Origin: Scilla litardierei
Taxonomy: Eukaryota > Streptophyta > Magnoliopsida > Asparagales > Asparagaceae
Direction: 5' to 3'
Length of the DNA stretch: 64,000 nt
NCBI GenBank assembly: GCA_030789695.1
Contig: CM061139.1
Location: forward strand, 102,718,037-102,782,036
The translations under genes were made by a program, and so were the position numbers. Within the stretch, counting starts at the first letter, position 1, and every line of letters begins with the position of its first letter. The notes under the pieces are model-generated. The model had not been told where the DNA came from, ran no database searches, and was given only the letters and a program-made list of their open reading frames with translations. Below are positions 23,129-34,386 of this stretch, piece after piece.

Positions 23129-24209
23129 TCTAGAATTGTTAAGGCCAAAATTAATTGAGACAGTTGTCAAGCTGACGTAGACTCTTGATGCTGAGTCGAA
23201 ACTGTTGGATCCTGTGGATGGCAAACAACACTAGAAGGGGGGTTGAATAGTGTTGTATAGAGATAAACCTTTTTCGTTCTTTACAAATTAACACAAAACA
23301 AATCCTTCTAATGTTGCCTAAGAAACCAAGTAGAGCGATCTACGCTTGGTTCTTAACAACAAAGTAAACTAATAATCACAGAGTAATTTCACAGCAGGTA
23401 GTCGACTCCCTATGAACAGTAGTCGACTCCCAGAGAATTTATAAGCACAGTTAAGATAAGATTACGAGAGAGAAAAATATAATATCGTTATTCACAGCGG
23501 ATAAAAGAAAGTTAATCTTTGCAATAGATGAACAATAATTAGCAAATAAAGTAAGAGCAAAGATAAACAAACACAGATAAGCCATCGCAGACACAAGGAT
23601 TTTTATCTTGGCTCCCCACAACTTTTGGGTAAGTCCAGTCCCCGACCAATTCGGTACAAGATTTTCACTATTTGTCTTGGCAAATACAAATACCTAACTC
23701 CACTCGTTAGGATTTCCAACGACCTAGTCTTTACCAGGATTTCCAACCGCAACATCTAGACTTGTCTAGGGTTCCAACAACAACACCCTTACACTAAAGG
23801 GGTAATCACAAAAATAAAACCAATATCCAATTCACCACAATAGATTGGTGGAGATCGGATTTACACCCAGATTCTATAGCCAAATAGGAATAGACAAAAT
23901 TACGTGTAGTGGTTTAATAGAATAAGATTCTAGATCACACAAAGATACGAATGAAGTCTTTGTGATCTAGATCTAATGTTTTTCAAAAATCCTTTAAATA
24001 AAAATTCAAGAACAAATAATACGGATTTGAAAAACAGTTAGCCAAAATAAAATGAGATTATGATCTTCAGAAAATAATAACAAAATTGCAAGATCAAGAG
24101 TAAAACAGATTTAGCTAAAGAGAGAATGAGAGCTGAGAACTTTTGAGCGTTTTGCACGAGAGAATTTGAATTCAATAGATGTTGTATTTTTCTCAATGAA
24201 AATGATCCT

Positions 24210-24218
24210 CTATTTATA
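24210..24218 (-). promoter_or_regulatory. TATA box of the outer solo LTR
   Basis: TATAAATAG on the minus strand, about 120 bp downstream of the palindrome cluster at 24335-24438. Confidence 0.6.
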
Positions 24219-24334
24219 GGAGAAATCTGAGAATTCAAAATTCAAATTCCTTTGACTTTTGTCCCGAAAATCATGGGAGAAAATCACTCAAAGATATTTC
24301 AAAAATCAAGTCAAAACGTCAAACTTCGACAGCT

Positions 24335-24438
24335 GATAGTCGACTCCCTAGGAGTGGTAGTCGACTCCCAGTGAGTTTCAGGAAATCTTGATTCTCAGCT
24401 GGTAGTCGACTCCCTACCTTTGGTAGTCGACTCCCAGA
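24335..24438. repeat. TAGTCGACTCCC cluster, outer LTR U3
   Basis: Four copies of TAGTCGACTCCC in two pairs within 104 bp, upstream of the LTR TATA box. Two further copies lie in the U5 side at 23400-23432. Confidence 0.75.
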
Positions 24439-25894
24439 GGAGTTTTTCCTGAGACACAGCTAGTCAATCAAGTAGCTAACTCCAGGGTGTATTGGAGTTT
24501 CACTACGGAATTATAAAATGACTAGAAAAAGCTCTCAATATCCTTTTGAAAATGATTTTAAAAATATATTTAAAAAGTTTTTGAAATTATTTGTGTGGGT
24601 GTGATTGCCTATATGATTTGGCTTTAACAATACCCTAAGAGAGACACAACACACTCACTATAGACTAGGACACGTCTTCGGAAGCTTGATCAATTGATGG
24701 AGTGGATGTGAGCTTCACTTGAGCTTCTTGTTCTTGTTGGATCCTGTGGATGACAAACAACACTAGAAGGGGGGTTGAATAGTGTTGTACAAATAATAAA
24801 TCTTTTTCGTTCTTCAATAATCAACACAAAACAAAACCTTCTAATGTTGCCTAAGAAACCAAGTAGAGTGATCTACGCTTGGTTCTTAATCAACGTAATT
24901 AATCTTCAAAACAAGTCAGAGATAAAACACTTCTGGTAGTCGACTCCCTAAAAACAGTAGTCGACTCCCAGAGAGAAATTAAGCACAGCTCAGTTAAATA
25001 AATACTTAATGAAGATATATAAGATTGCACAGAAGTATAAGAGAGAAGCAGATACAGAAATTGATCTTGCAATATATTATGAAAGAGTTACAAATGTAAT
25101 ACTCAATGAATCAAGATAAACAAAGTAGAGATAAACAATCACAGAGAGAATCAAACGCAAACATAAGGATTTTTATCCTGGTCCCCCACAACCTTGGGTA
25201 CGTCCAGTCACCGACCAATCAGGTACAAGATTTCCACTATTACCTTAGCAATGCAAATACCTAGCCTCAACTAGGATTTCCGACCACCTAGACTTGTCTA
25301 GGATTTTACCCTTGCCTCACAACCTGAGGACTTTACCTTGCCTCACAATCTGAGGACTTTTCACAAACACCTTTCCTACAACAAGGATTTACAACCACCC
25401 TAATCACCAAGGGACTACAAGTAAAATCAAATCCAATACACCACAATGAATTAGTGGAGATTGGTTTTTACACCCAATAATTCTATAGCCAAGATTAAAT
25501 TTGCAATAGTGCTTAACGTGGCTAAAAGAATTTAAATCGTTTATAGATCACACAAAGAATATGAATTTATTCAATGTGATCTAGAATCTAGATGTGTTCT
25601 TAGATCACACAAAGAATATGAAATTATTCAATGTGATCTAGAATATAGATGTTTCAAAAATCCTTTGAGAATATAAAAAATCAAAGAGAAGGATTTTGAA
25701 AACCAATTTGCAATAGCCAAAAATAATAATGATCTTAAAACGAATTATAAAAGAATATAAGCAATAAGATCACAAATTGAAAACCCGTTTTGGCTATGAA
25801 GAACTTTGAGATCAATGAGAATGATGAGATCTTTTGAGAGAATAAGAATTTTGCTCAAGAGTGAATTGGTGAGGAAAATGTTCTCATGTGGTCT

Positions 25895-25903
25895 CTATTT
25901 ATA
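25895..25903 (-). promoter_or_regulatory. LTR TATA box (gag-only copia)
   Basis: TATAAATAG on the minus strand, marking the probable U3/R junction. Confidence 0.65.
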
Positions 25904-26006
25904 GAGCTAAAGGAGAATTCAAAATAATTCAAATCAAGTTTGACTTTAGCCCAAAAATCAAACAATGAATAAATGAGAGAGTGAATCAAGGAATTCTGGC
26001 CGCACA

Positions 26007-26112
26007 GCTGGTAGTCGACTCCATACCTTTGGTAGTCGACTCCCAGAGTGTTTCAGAGAAAATCTGCTACAACTGGTAGTCGACTCCCTAACTTTGGTAG
26101 CCGACTACCAGA
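26007..26112. repeat. TAGTCGACTCCC/CTGGTAGTC cluster, U3 of the gag-only copia
   Basis: Four units of GGTAGTCGACTCC type within 106 bp, starting about 105 bp upstream of the TATA box. One unit is altered to AGCCGACTACC. The equivalent region of the 5' LTR lies at 45173-45190 and 60474-60580, split by the gypsy insertion. Confidence 0.75.
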
Positions 26113-26651
26113 GTATCTTTTCTGGTAGAAGACAGAAATCAGTGTAGTGAACTACTGGGTGTTTGTAGTTGACTACAAGTTGAAACATATCTTCTATGAA
26201 AAGTATGCTATCAAATAAGTTTAAAATGAGTTTTAAAACATTTTAGAAAATCATTTTGTGTGTGTGCAAATTCTTCTTGGCTTTGACATAATCCTAAGAA
26301 AATGAAAAACAACTCACACACTAGACTCTATGAAGAACTTGAAGCCATGAATGAGCTTGAGCTAGTTGCATATGCATCGCTTGAATTTGAGCTCCTCTTT
26401 AGCTTGAGCTTGAGCACATTCTTTGAGCTTCATCTTTGAACTCTTCTTGTGCTTGAGCTTTGGAGTTGCGAGCTAAATTCATCTTCATCTTATATGTGTG
26501 TGGTTGAAGTTCTTCTTCTCGGAGAATGTTTCGAGCTTCAATTAGCTTATTGCACAACCTACACACTTAAGTAGTATGATTAGTAATTTAACAACATTTG
26601 GTGTGATCATCAAGAAAACAAACCACTTGGGGTGGGACTAGATTCCCATCA

Positions 26652-26665
26652 CTCTCCCCCTTTTT
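26652..26665 (-). other. Polypurine tract of the gag-only copia
   Basis: Minus strand AAAAAGGGGGAGAG directly before the LTR start TGATGGGAATC. This primes plus-strand synthesis. Further pyrimidine tracts on the plus strand at 26731, 26790 and 26891 look like extra, unused copies. Confidence 0.8.
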
Positions 26666-27309
26666 GATGATGACACCCAAATGAAAAACATATGAATAAT
26701 ATGAAATAAATACAATGAGTAAGTGTACTTACTCCCCCTGCTTAGATGCGGTTTATTATTCATTCATGTTTTTGCTTGCTGCACTTTTTCTCCCCCTTGT
26801 CATCACAAAAAAAACATAATCGTATACATACCAAGTGAAGAAAAAAAAATTCATATGCTTCCCCTTAAAATTTGCATCATTGTAGTTGGGTCTCCCCCTT
26901 AATGTAAGCATGGATTTAGAGATTCATTGGGAGCTCTTCTACTAATCCCTTATAGTTTTGGTACCTAAAAATCAAACAAATAATTTTAGTACCCTTTCTT
27001 TGTGGGTCCGTGGGATTTGTCATACATAATAATGTAATCATCAACCAAGAGGGAACCAAACCCAGTTGGGTTGAGATTTCCCATAAGTAAATTTATAATC
27101 TCTACAAAAATGAACATTGTTCATAAAACTAGAAATGTAATTGTCTTTCATTTGGACAGTTCCAATTTTGGGAATCCAAACTTTGACATATCCATTTTCA
27201 GTTTTAGGAACTCTAGCTTGATGATGAGAATTTCTAGCATTTTGATTAGTCATGTTATAACCTAAGCCATGTTTGCTAGATTGGGGTCTTTGTGATCTAA
27301 TCAGGCTAT
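26666..27309 (-). other. Non-coding interior of the gag-only copia
   Basis: Lies between the gag stop and the PPT. A 70-codon minus-strand frame at 27041-27253 (VPKTENGYVKVWIPK...) might be a scrap of the lost pol region, but it has no diagnostic motif. Confidence 0.5.
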
Positions 27310-28731
27310 CTAATTTTTATTTACCTTTATTGAACCTAGTAACATTTTAACCAAGTCATCATGCTTTGCCTTAATGGCGGTCATGTTCTTTTCTAAGTCT
27401 CTAAACCTATTTCCTAGGTCTTTGAGTTCTATATTGAGCAACTTATTCTTTTCAATTAAATCCTTATTGTTGCTAATCAATTTTAGGTTCTCTTCTCTAA
27501 TCTTTTCTAGCTCTTGATTAGTAGGATTAGAACCACAAGATTTATGCATCTTTTTGAGAGTTAGAAGCTCTTTGAGTTGGACCTCATATAATGCATAAAT
27601 TTTATGAAATTTCTCCTCATAATCAATTTCATCATCATCGCTACTATCGCTATCACTAGAATTATGGTAGGAATTTACCTTGGGGTCTTCCCGTGCCATG
27701 AAGCACATGTAGTTCCGCTCGTTCCTTTTGCTTGATTTTCCTTCATTTTCGGATGATGATGAGCTATCGGAATCCTCTTCATCATCGCTTCTATCCCAAG
27801 CCCCAAAAGCTTTTCTATTTGGCCTTTTGCCTTTATATGACTTCATTCTCTTATCTCTGATTTTCTTTAGAGGACATTCATTCTTCATGTGGCCTGGCTT
27901 ATTATATTCATAACAAATAATATCATTAGTGGAATTGAACTTACGGTTGTAGGACTTACGTGCTTTTAGGATTTTCTTGTATCCTTTGGAGATGAGTGCC
28001 ATTTGTTTCTCCATCTCATCTTTGACTTCATTCTCGGACTCCTCCGTATCCGATGTTGCTTTGAATGCAAGGTTCTTCTTCTTTTCACCATGTTCCTTGG
28101 TCTTTCGCTCTTGCAGTTGGAGTTCATACGCCATTAGATTGCCGATGAGCTCCTCCAAGGTTAGCTTTGAAGTGTCGTTGCCTTCTTCAATGGCCGAAGC
28201 TTTGGATTGCCATTCGGGAGTGAGGGATCTAAGGATCTTGCATACGTGATCCTCTTGTGTGTACTTCTTTCCCAATCCCTCAAGTGTGTTGACAATCTCC
28301 GTAAATCTCATGTACATCTCCGTTATGTTCTCGTCTTTCTCCATTATAAATTTTTCATACCTGCCAGCATAAAGAGAAGATTTTGACGATTTAACTTTTT
28401 GGTTACCTTCGTTCGTTACCTCAAGGAGTTTCCATATTTGGTGTGCGGAGGTAGTCATGGAGATGCAGTTGTACTCTGTTGTGTCAAGACCGCAATATAA
28501 AGTGGACACCGCCTTGGCATTTAGAGACACTTTGTCCTTCTCCTTCTTGGTCCACTTTTCTTCCTCAAGAGTGGGTTCTTCATAAGGATTCTCCACTATC
28601 TTCCATAGATCATAGGAGATAGAGAGAAGATACATTCGCATCCGATTCTTCCAAGATCCATAATTTGATCCGTTGAGAAGTGGTGGTCTGGTGGAAGATT
28701 GTCCTTCGGGGAAATGATTGGTTGACGCCAT
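27310..28731 (-). CDS. gag: Copia Gag, SIRE/Maximus type, zinc knuckle altered
   Basis: 473 codons, uninterrupted, starting 10 bp after the PBS. Residues 18-38 (LNGSNYGSWKNRMRMYL) are the short N-terminal domain of copia Gag. Residues of about 60-205 match the UBN2 capsid region (STLYCGLDTTEYNCI, TPEWQSKASAIEE, LTLEELIGNLMAYELQLQ). Residues 273-286 are the nucleocapsid knuckle, but the second zinc ligand is Tyr276 instead of Cys (C273, Y276, H281, C286). An acidic Ser/Asp-rich stretch and a C-terminal coiled coil (residues 395-470, LEKIREENLKLISNNKDLIEK) follow. Gag forms the cytoplasmic particle and packages RNA. The Tyr change may weaken RNA binding. No pol follows. Confidence 0.9.
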   Translation of the reverse strand: MASTNHFPEGQSSTRPPLLNGSNYGSWKNRMRMYLLSISYDLWKIVENPYEEPTLEEEKWTKKEKDKVSLNAKAVSTLYCGLDTTEYNCISMTTSAHQIWKLLEVTNEGNQKVKSSKSSLYAGRYEKFIMEKDENITEMYMRFTEIVNTLEGLGKKYTQEDHVCKILRSLTPEWQSKASAIEEGNDTSKLTLEELIGNLMAYELQLQERKTKEHGEKKKNLAFKATSDTEESENEVKDEMEKQMALISKGYKKILKARKSYNRKFNSTNDIICYEYNKPGHMKNECPLKKIRDKRMKSYKGKRPNRKAFGAWDRSDDEEDSDSSSSSENEGKSSKRNERNYMCFMAREDPKVNSYHNSSDSDSSDDDEIDYEEKFHKIYALYEVQLKELLTLKKMHKSCGSNPTNQELEKIREENLKLISNNKDLIEKNKLLNIELKDLGNRFRDLEKNMTAIKAKHDDLVKMLLGSIKVNKN

Positions 28732-28740
28732 CTATAACCT

Positions 28741-28754
28741 CGCTCTGATACCAA
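28741..28754 (-). other. Primer binding site (initiator Met tRNA)
   Basis: Minus strand TTGGTATCAGAGCG, one base inside the 5' LTR at 28756. Confidence 0.9.
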
Positions 28755-29717
28755 GTGTTGGATCCTGTGGATGGCAAACAACACTAGAAGGGGGGTTGAA
28801 TAGTGTTGTACAAATAATAAATATTTTTCGTTCTTTAATAATCAACACAAAACAAAACCTTCTAATGTTGCCTAAGAAACCAAGTAGAGTGATCTACGCT
28901 TGGTTCTTAATCAACTTAATTAATCTTCAAAACAAGTCAGAGATAAAACTCTTCTGGTAGTCGACTCCATAAGAACAGTAGTCGACTCCCAGAGGGAAAT
29001 TAAGCACAGCTCAGTTGAATAAATACTTAATGAAGATATATAAGATTGCACAGAAGTATAAGAGAGAAGCAGATACAGAAATTGATCTTGCAATATATTA
29101 TGAAAGAGTTACAAATGTAATACTCAATGAATCAAGATAAACAAAGTAGAGATAAACAATCACAGAGAGAATCAAACGCAAACAAAAGGATTTTTATCCT
29201 GGTTCCCCACAACCTTGGGTACGTCCAGTCCCCGACCAATCCGGTACGAGATTTCCACTATTGCCTTAGCAATACAAATACCTAGCCTCAACTAGGATTT
29301 CCGACCACCTAGACTTGTCTAGGATTTTACCCTTGCCTCACAACCTGAGGACTTTATCTTGCCTCACAATCCGGGGACTTTTCACAAACACCTTGCCTAC
29401 AACAAGGATTTACAACCACCCTTATCACCAAGGGACTTCAAGTAAAATCAAATCCAATACACCACAATGAATTAGTGGAGATTGGTTTTTACACCCAATA
29501 ATTCTATAGCCAAGATTAAATTTGCAATAGTGCTTAACATGGCTAAAAGAATTTAAATCGTTTATAGATCACACAAAGAATATGAATTTATTCAATGTGA
29601 TCTAGAATCTAGATGTGTTCTTAGATCACACAAAGAATATGAAATTATTCAATGTGATTTAGAATCTAGATGTTTCAGAAATCCTTTGAGAATATAAAAA
29701 ATCAAAGAGAAGGATAT

Positions 29718-30791
29718 TGTTACGAGGTGGAACTCGCGTACAATGAATTTGTATTATGGGGAACCAAGGGCACGGTGGTTATATGGAAATGAGGGGTTAG
29801 GTAGGCTGTTTTACAAGTGATTAGTGGGATGAAGAGGTTGGATCCGTTGCCGGTGGAGCTCACGGGATCGTATCTCGTCGGACGCCGCTGAGGAAAGTTG
29901 GACGGCGGGAGGCTGACGCTGACTTTGGCCAAGGGGCGAGCTCTCCTGCAGCACGAACAACTCGTCAGAAGGGCGGGGTTGGGGTTCAACCCTTAGCCCC
30001 TCTGATGCCTAAGTCAGTAAAAGGGCTTAAATGGGGGGCTGGACACGCCGGCCGGACTAACTGTGTGTCCGCCTCGCGTGACGAGCTATAGGTGGGAGAA
30101 CAAAGATATGGAGGACCTTTGCTCTCGTGTGTGAATGATAGAAGATGAGAGAGTTTTTCTAACCCCTTCTCTGTAAGAGGAGAGGAGGTATTTATACCTG
30201 ACGGGTGATGACTAGGCGTGCTGAGCTGGCTCGGGTGTCAGCGGAGGCTTCGGACAAGGACATCGGGAACAGGAGTTTCTGACCTGCCTCTGTCAGGAGG
30301 CGCAACGGCCCAGGGGTGCTTTTGTCGGGATGTCAGAGCCGAAAGCACTAACCGCCGGTCAGGTCAGCCGCCTGGGGGTGCTTTGTCAGGCGGTCGGGTG
30401 ACGTATGTGTCAGTCGTGTCCTTATCCTAGGCTGTTTGTCGTTAGCGTCGAACTAAAGGTCTGGCTCACTTATGACGCCGCGGTTCGCGGGAATCGGACG
30501 GGCCGTTCCGGTCGGGGGTTGTCCGGCCCAGCCGCGCCCGTCAATAGGCCTAGCCTAGCTACCCAAGCGTCCCCTAACGCGCTACCCCGGTGGGTCGGGC
30601 GGCTGCGGTTGTTCGCCTCGGCCGGCTACAGTTGTTCGCCTCGGCCGTTTCGGGGAGCGCCGCCAGGCGCACCTGTCTCCGTGATGCCCCGGACTTGCGG
30701 GGCGGCGGCCCCTTTGTGACAGGGCGAGTTAATGGGATATGTTAGCGGATCCGGGCGGGAGCCGGGCCCCCACGATCTTTAGGTCGTAACA
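29718..30791 (-). repeat. 3' LTR of the Tat-type element
   Basis: TGTTACGAGGTGG...TAGGTCGTAACA, 1074 bp, same length as the partner LTR at 43783. Confidence 0.95.
30188..30196 (-). promoter_or_regulatory. TATA box in the Tat 3' LTR
   Basis: TATAAATAC on the minus strand. The equivalent box in the 5' LTR at 44253-44261 would start the genomic RNA. Confidence 0.6.
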
Positions 30792-30806
30792 ATTGCCCCC
30801 GGCCTT
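30792..30806 (-). other. Polypurine tract of the Tat-type element
   Basis: Minus strand GGCCGGGGGCAAT directly before the LTR start TGTTACGACC. Confidence 0.75.
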
Positions 30807-31291
30807 CGAGTCTGAGGCGGCAGCCCGGCTCGGCTCGGAGGGCGAACCATATCCAACATTCCGGACCCTCAATATGGGCCTCGGACCCTCCGGGTAGTGC
30901 CAGCGGCGGCTTCGGAACTCCCGCTTTAGTGGTCATTATTACGATTTGAAAAGGGGGCAGAGGAAAACGAAGCGTCTCTGCGATTGAGTTTGTGACACGT
31001 GGATGAGGTGACCCTCACGCCAGTCGAGGCGTCGGGGATGTCTCGATGGGCGCCGCGTGGCGAAAGTTTGACGGCCGAGATGGCCCGGGGGCCACCTGTA
31101 CCGCTAAAAAGGTTTGGGAGGCGGTCGGCGGGAATTTTTGTCTTTCTCCGATTCTCCTCCGGCGCTCGATTTTTCTATTTGGAGCTTGCTGGCTAACCTG
31201 TCCCTCTCGTCACCGGCCATCTTTTTCCGATCGCCTTCCAGGTTCAAGGGAGCAACAGGTAACCGCAATTAATTTCCTTCCTTTCCGATCA
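30807..31291. other. GC-rich leader region before antisense gene A
   Basis: No separate gene. It lies between the PPT and the ATG at 31292. Open frames run through it by composition only. It could hold the promoter of antisense gene A. Confidence 0.4.
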
Positions 31292-33294
31292 ATGGCTTCT
31301 CGATTTGAGATTGGAGGGAGTAGCCGGGTGGGGGAGGAAGAGTCGGCGTGCGAGGGGGCGTCGCAGCCGGGGGTGCAGCGGACCAGGGAAAGATGGTCAT
31401 GGTTATCCGTTGCACCGAGAGACATTAAGTCCCCCCGACGTAGGTTGGATAGGATCAACATCCGGGAGATTCGCGTGCGGTTTGTGCGACAACCCTATGA
31501 GGTGCGGGTTCCCGGGTCGGAGGAAGCGGTGAGCTCACCGGGGAATAATGAGGTCGGGGTCTATGTCCGGTCCTTTGAGTTGGGGCTCCGCTTCCTGATC
31601 CACCCGTATTTGTTTCACTTGTTGAATTTCCTGGAGCTGCCGATATTCGCCTTAGCGCCCCGTTCCTGGGGCTTGTTAGTGGGGTTTGTCGTCTTGTGTC
31701 TTGCTTGCTCCTTGAGTCCCTCCTTGGCGTTGTTTCAGCATTTCTTCGTGGTTCGGAAGTGGGGGGTGTATCATCGAGTTTGCGCCAGGAGAGGGCGAGA
31801 ACTCATCCTCGAGGTGCCTGATGATGTCGGCGATTGGATGAGGGAGTTCGTCTTCGTGACAGTGCCAAGTGACGTGGCGCTGACGTCGAATTGGGGGGCG
31901 CGGAATCCCTTCGTAAATGAAGGGGCGGAGCTGACCGGGGAGGATATTGCCAAAGCTCAGATTTTGAGGGAGCTGCCCGAGGCGTGTCGTCATTGGGCGA
32001 GTCTAACGCAGAGCAGTCGGCTCGCCCAGGACTTTTGGGCCCTAGGTATCTTTGAAGTTTTGTAAACTTTGGGCTAGGCTCGCCCTGATTGTCTCTCTTT
32101 TCCTTTTGCAGGTGAAGACACGATGAGGGAGCCGGAGGAGGTGTCAGGTTCGGCCGGTGCCCCGACCTCGGGGGGTACTGATCCTTGCGGGAAATGCAAG
32201 GGGGGGCTAGTGAGGCAGGATCCCCGGATCGTGGGGGCGGGCCCCCCCGGGGGAGAGATTGCACCCGGGACGGGCGACAGTCGGACAAGACCGCTCCGCT
32301 GGTGGGCCCGGCGAGGATCGTCCCGAGGGCGTGCCCGCGCGAGGGGCCCGACCCTCCGTCCCCCCGCGGGTACCCGAGGTAGTCGCGCCCCGCCGGGCGC
32401 CTGTGGTTCAGAAGTGGCCATACGGGATCCCTTCGTGGGAAATGGGGGCGTTGTCGAGTCAAGCATGTGAGGGCGCTCTCATTCGTTTTAAGAGGACCCG
32501 AGAAGAGGTCGAGGCGTACCCTGATGACCATCTCCGCAAGTTTCCCTTTCGAGTCAGCCGCGACGAGTCGGTATTCGAAGATGCGGGAGTGGCGGCGCGC
32601 CTCGTCGAGTATTGCGGGTTGCCGCGCGATCGTGAGTCGTTGGCTCGCGTGGGGGCGGAGCGGCTGTGTGGCTCGGCTATATGGCACGTCGTACAGGTAA
32701 GCCGGCTTTCTTTACTCGCACGCCGGCTTTGTGTGCCCGTGTCTCACTGATTCAAGGTTTATGTAGATGCTTACGAACGTGCTAGCTCTGCGGGGCCGTC
32801 CCTCAGCGGTCGCCACCAGGGCGGCCCTGCGTGAAGCGAAGGAGAACCTTGGCGAGGTCAGGGAGAAGCTGAGGGACACGGAGGCGGAGCTGGAGAGGGT
32901 TAGGGCGGCCTACGGCGTGGAGAAGGGGCGGGCTGCGTACTTCGATTCGTCCAAAGCAGCGGTCGAGAAGCAGCTTCAAGAAATAACGCGAGAGAGGGAT
33001 GATATCCGGGCGAAATATACCTCGGAAGTTGTCAGCAAGGAGTCTGTGATCGGGTTACAGAGGCAGCAGATTGAGGACCTAAAGGTAGATCTGGCGGCTG
33101 AGAAGAGGGAGAAGGGTCTAGCGGTGCGGCGACTGGAGGATAAGCGGGACGCTGAGGGCAAACTGGTCGAAGCCGCTATCCGCCGGTATCATGACGAGCA
33201 TGTTGTGCCGATGCTGCAAGAGGCTAAGGAGGCGGCGATTCGGCAAGTGGTTAAGGATGTGAGGGATCGGTCGGTCGAGAAGCGGCGCCGCTAG
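31292..33294 (+). pseudogene. Antisense gene A of the Tat element ('putative gypsy type transposon' family)
   Basis: Runs opposite to gag. Exon 1 (31292-32045) encodes the family core: RFVRQPYEVRVPGSEE, VGVYVRSFELGLRFLIHPYLFHLLNFLELP, LVGFVVLCLACSLSPSLALFQHFF. A 66-bp intron (GT at 32046, AG at 32110-32111) joins exon 2 (32112-32696), which holds the motif QKWPYGIPSWE and RDESVFEDAGVAARL. Intron 2 is 32697-32766 (GTAAGC...TGTAG). Exon 3 (32767-33294) is a long coiled coil (ENLGEVREKLRDTEAELERVR). The two halves of exon 2 are in different frames, with the break near the G/C runs at 32237-32252, so it is probably inactive. The start was chosen by comparison with gene B. Function of the family is unknown. 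Confidence 0.75.
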
Positions 33295-34386
33295 AAACGT
33301 GGGTTCGGGGAGGGCCGTACCTTCTCGTGATAGGGTTATGAACGATGTGTTGTTGTAGTGGGTGGAAAGTCAAATGTCCAATGTACGGGTTAGCGGTTTG
33401 AGTAAATAAATTATGATTTTTTTTGTGCCAAACTGTATTCGTATACGGCTTGCCCGTAGAATATACGATTTGTGGGGGATGTGATTGCCCCCAACTTCGT
33501 TCTGCCGGGGTTTCCGGTAGAGGGGAGTTGAGATGAGTCACGTTCTTTGTCCATTTGCTCGGGAGCCCGTGCCGAGTGTTGGAATTGAGGTGCATATGAG
33601 GTGAGCAGCGGGCTCCTGTGCCGGCCGGGCCGAAGGAGAGCGGAAATGTCAATGATACGAGGGAAGCTCGTGCTTTGGCCGGACTGACGAGTGTTAGACC
33701 AAATATTGGGTCCAACTCTGACTGTGTTGTGGCCGGACTGTTGGAGGCCGGACCAAATCTTGGATCTAGCGCCGATTTCACGCTTTGGCCGGAATGTCGG
33801 AGGCGGGACCAAATCTTGGATCTGGCGTCGATTTCACGCTTTGGCCGGACTGTCGGAGGCCGGACCAAATCTTGGATCTGGCGTCGATTCCATGTTTTGG
33901 CCAGACTGGCGGAGGCCGGACCAAATCTTGGATCTAGCGGCGATATCGAGGGGTAATTTCAAAAGAGGGTAATCATTTTGCAGGGATTTGGGCGGGATTT
34001 GTTGGCGGTCGTCTGACTTGACGTCATCCTGGCGAATCGTCGGCGGGCGGGAACCGAGGCGGCCCGACCGCCGTGGTGACGACGCGTGGCGCAACTGACG
34101 GTTTTGACAGGACGCGAAGCGTCCGAACACGTGGGTTGGCGATGGACAGGACCCAGATTGGTGACGCGTGTCGCGGGTTCGACGGTCACGATGCTGATGC
34201 TTTGCGGAAGCGCTTTAAAGATATATTGCCTGTGGGGGGGGGGGGTAAAAAGGTTGAATGTTGAGGATCTAGGGCTTGTAAGAGGTTTAAGAATCCTTTC
34301 CAGAGTCGTTCTCGTAGGAGCGGTCGGCGGAGCAACGCGAGAGGCCGTGGCGACAGCACCCGTTAGGTAATACGCCAATTTGACTA
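33295..34386. other. Intergenic region between antisense genes A and B
   Basis: No gene. It contains the 56-bp tandem repeat at 33676-33953 and a G9 run near 34235. Confidence 0.5.
33676..33953. repeat. 56-bp tandem repeat, about 5 units
   Basis: Units start TGGCCGGACTG at 33676, 33730, 33786, 33842 and 33898 (spacing 54, 56, 56, 56). The shared core is GGACCAAATCTTGGATCT. The first unit is the most diverged. Confidence 0.85.

Larger units (their letters stand above)
24735..26651 (-). repeat. 3' LTR of the gag-only copia element
   Basis: 1917 bp, uninterrupted. It contains a TATA box at 25895-25903 and TAGTCGACTCCC repeats on both sides of it. A tandem duplication of about 60 bp (TAGATCACACAAAGAATATG...) lies at about 25548-25650. 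Confidence 0.92.

Noticed and set aside
32074..32687. Long minus-strand frames across antisense gene A
   Set aside because: GC-rich shadow frames; the plus strand has paralogue-supported exons and introns.
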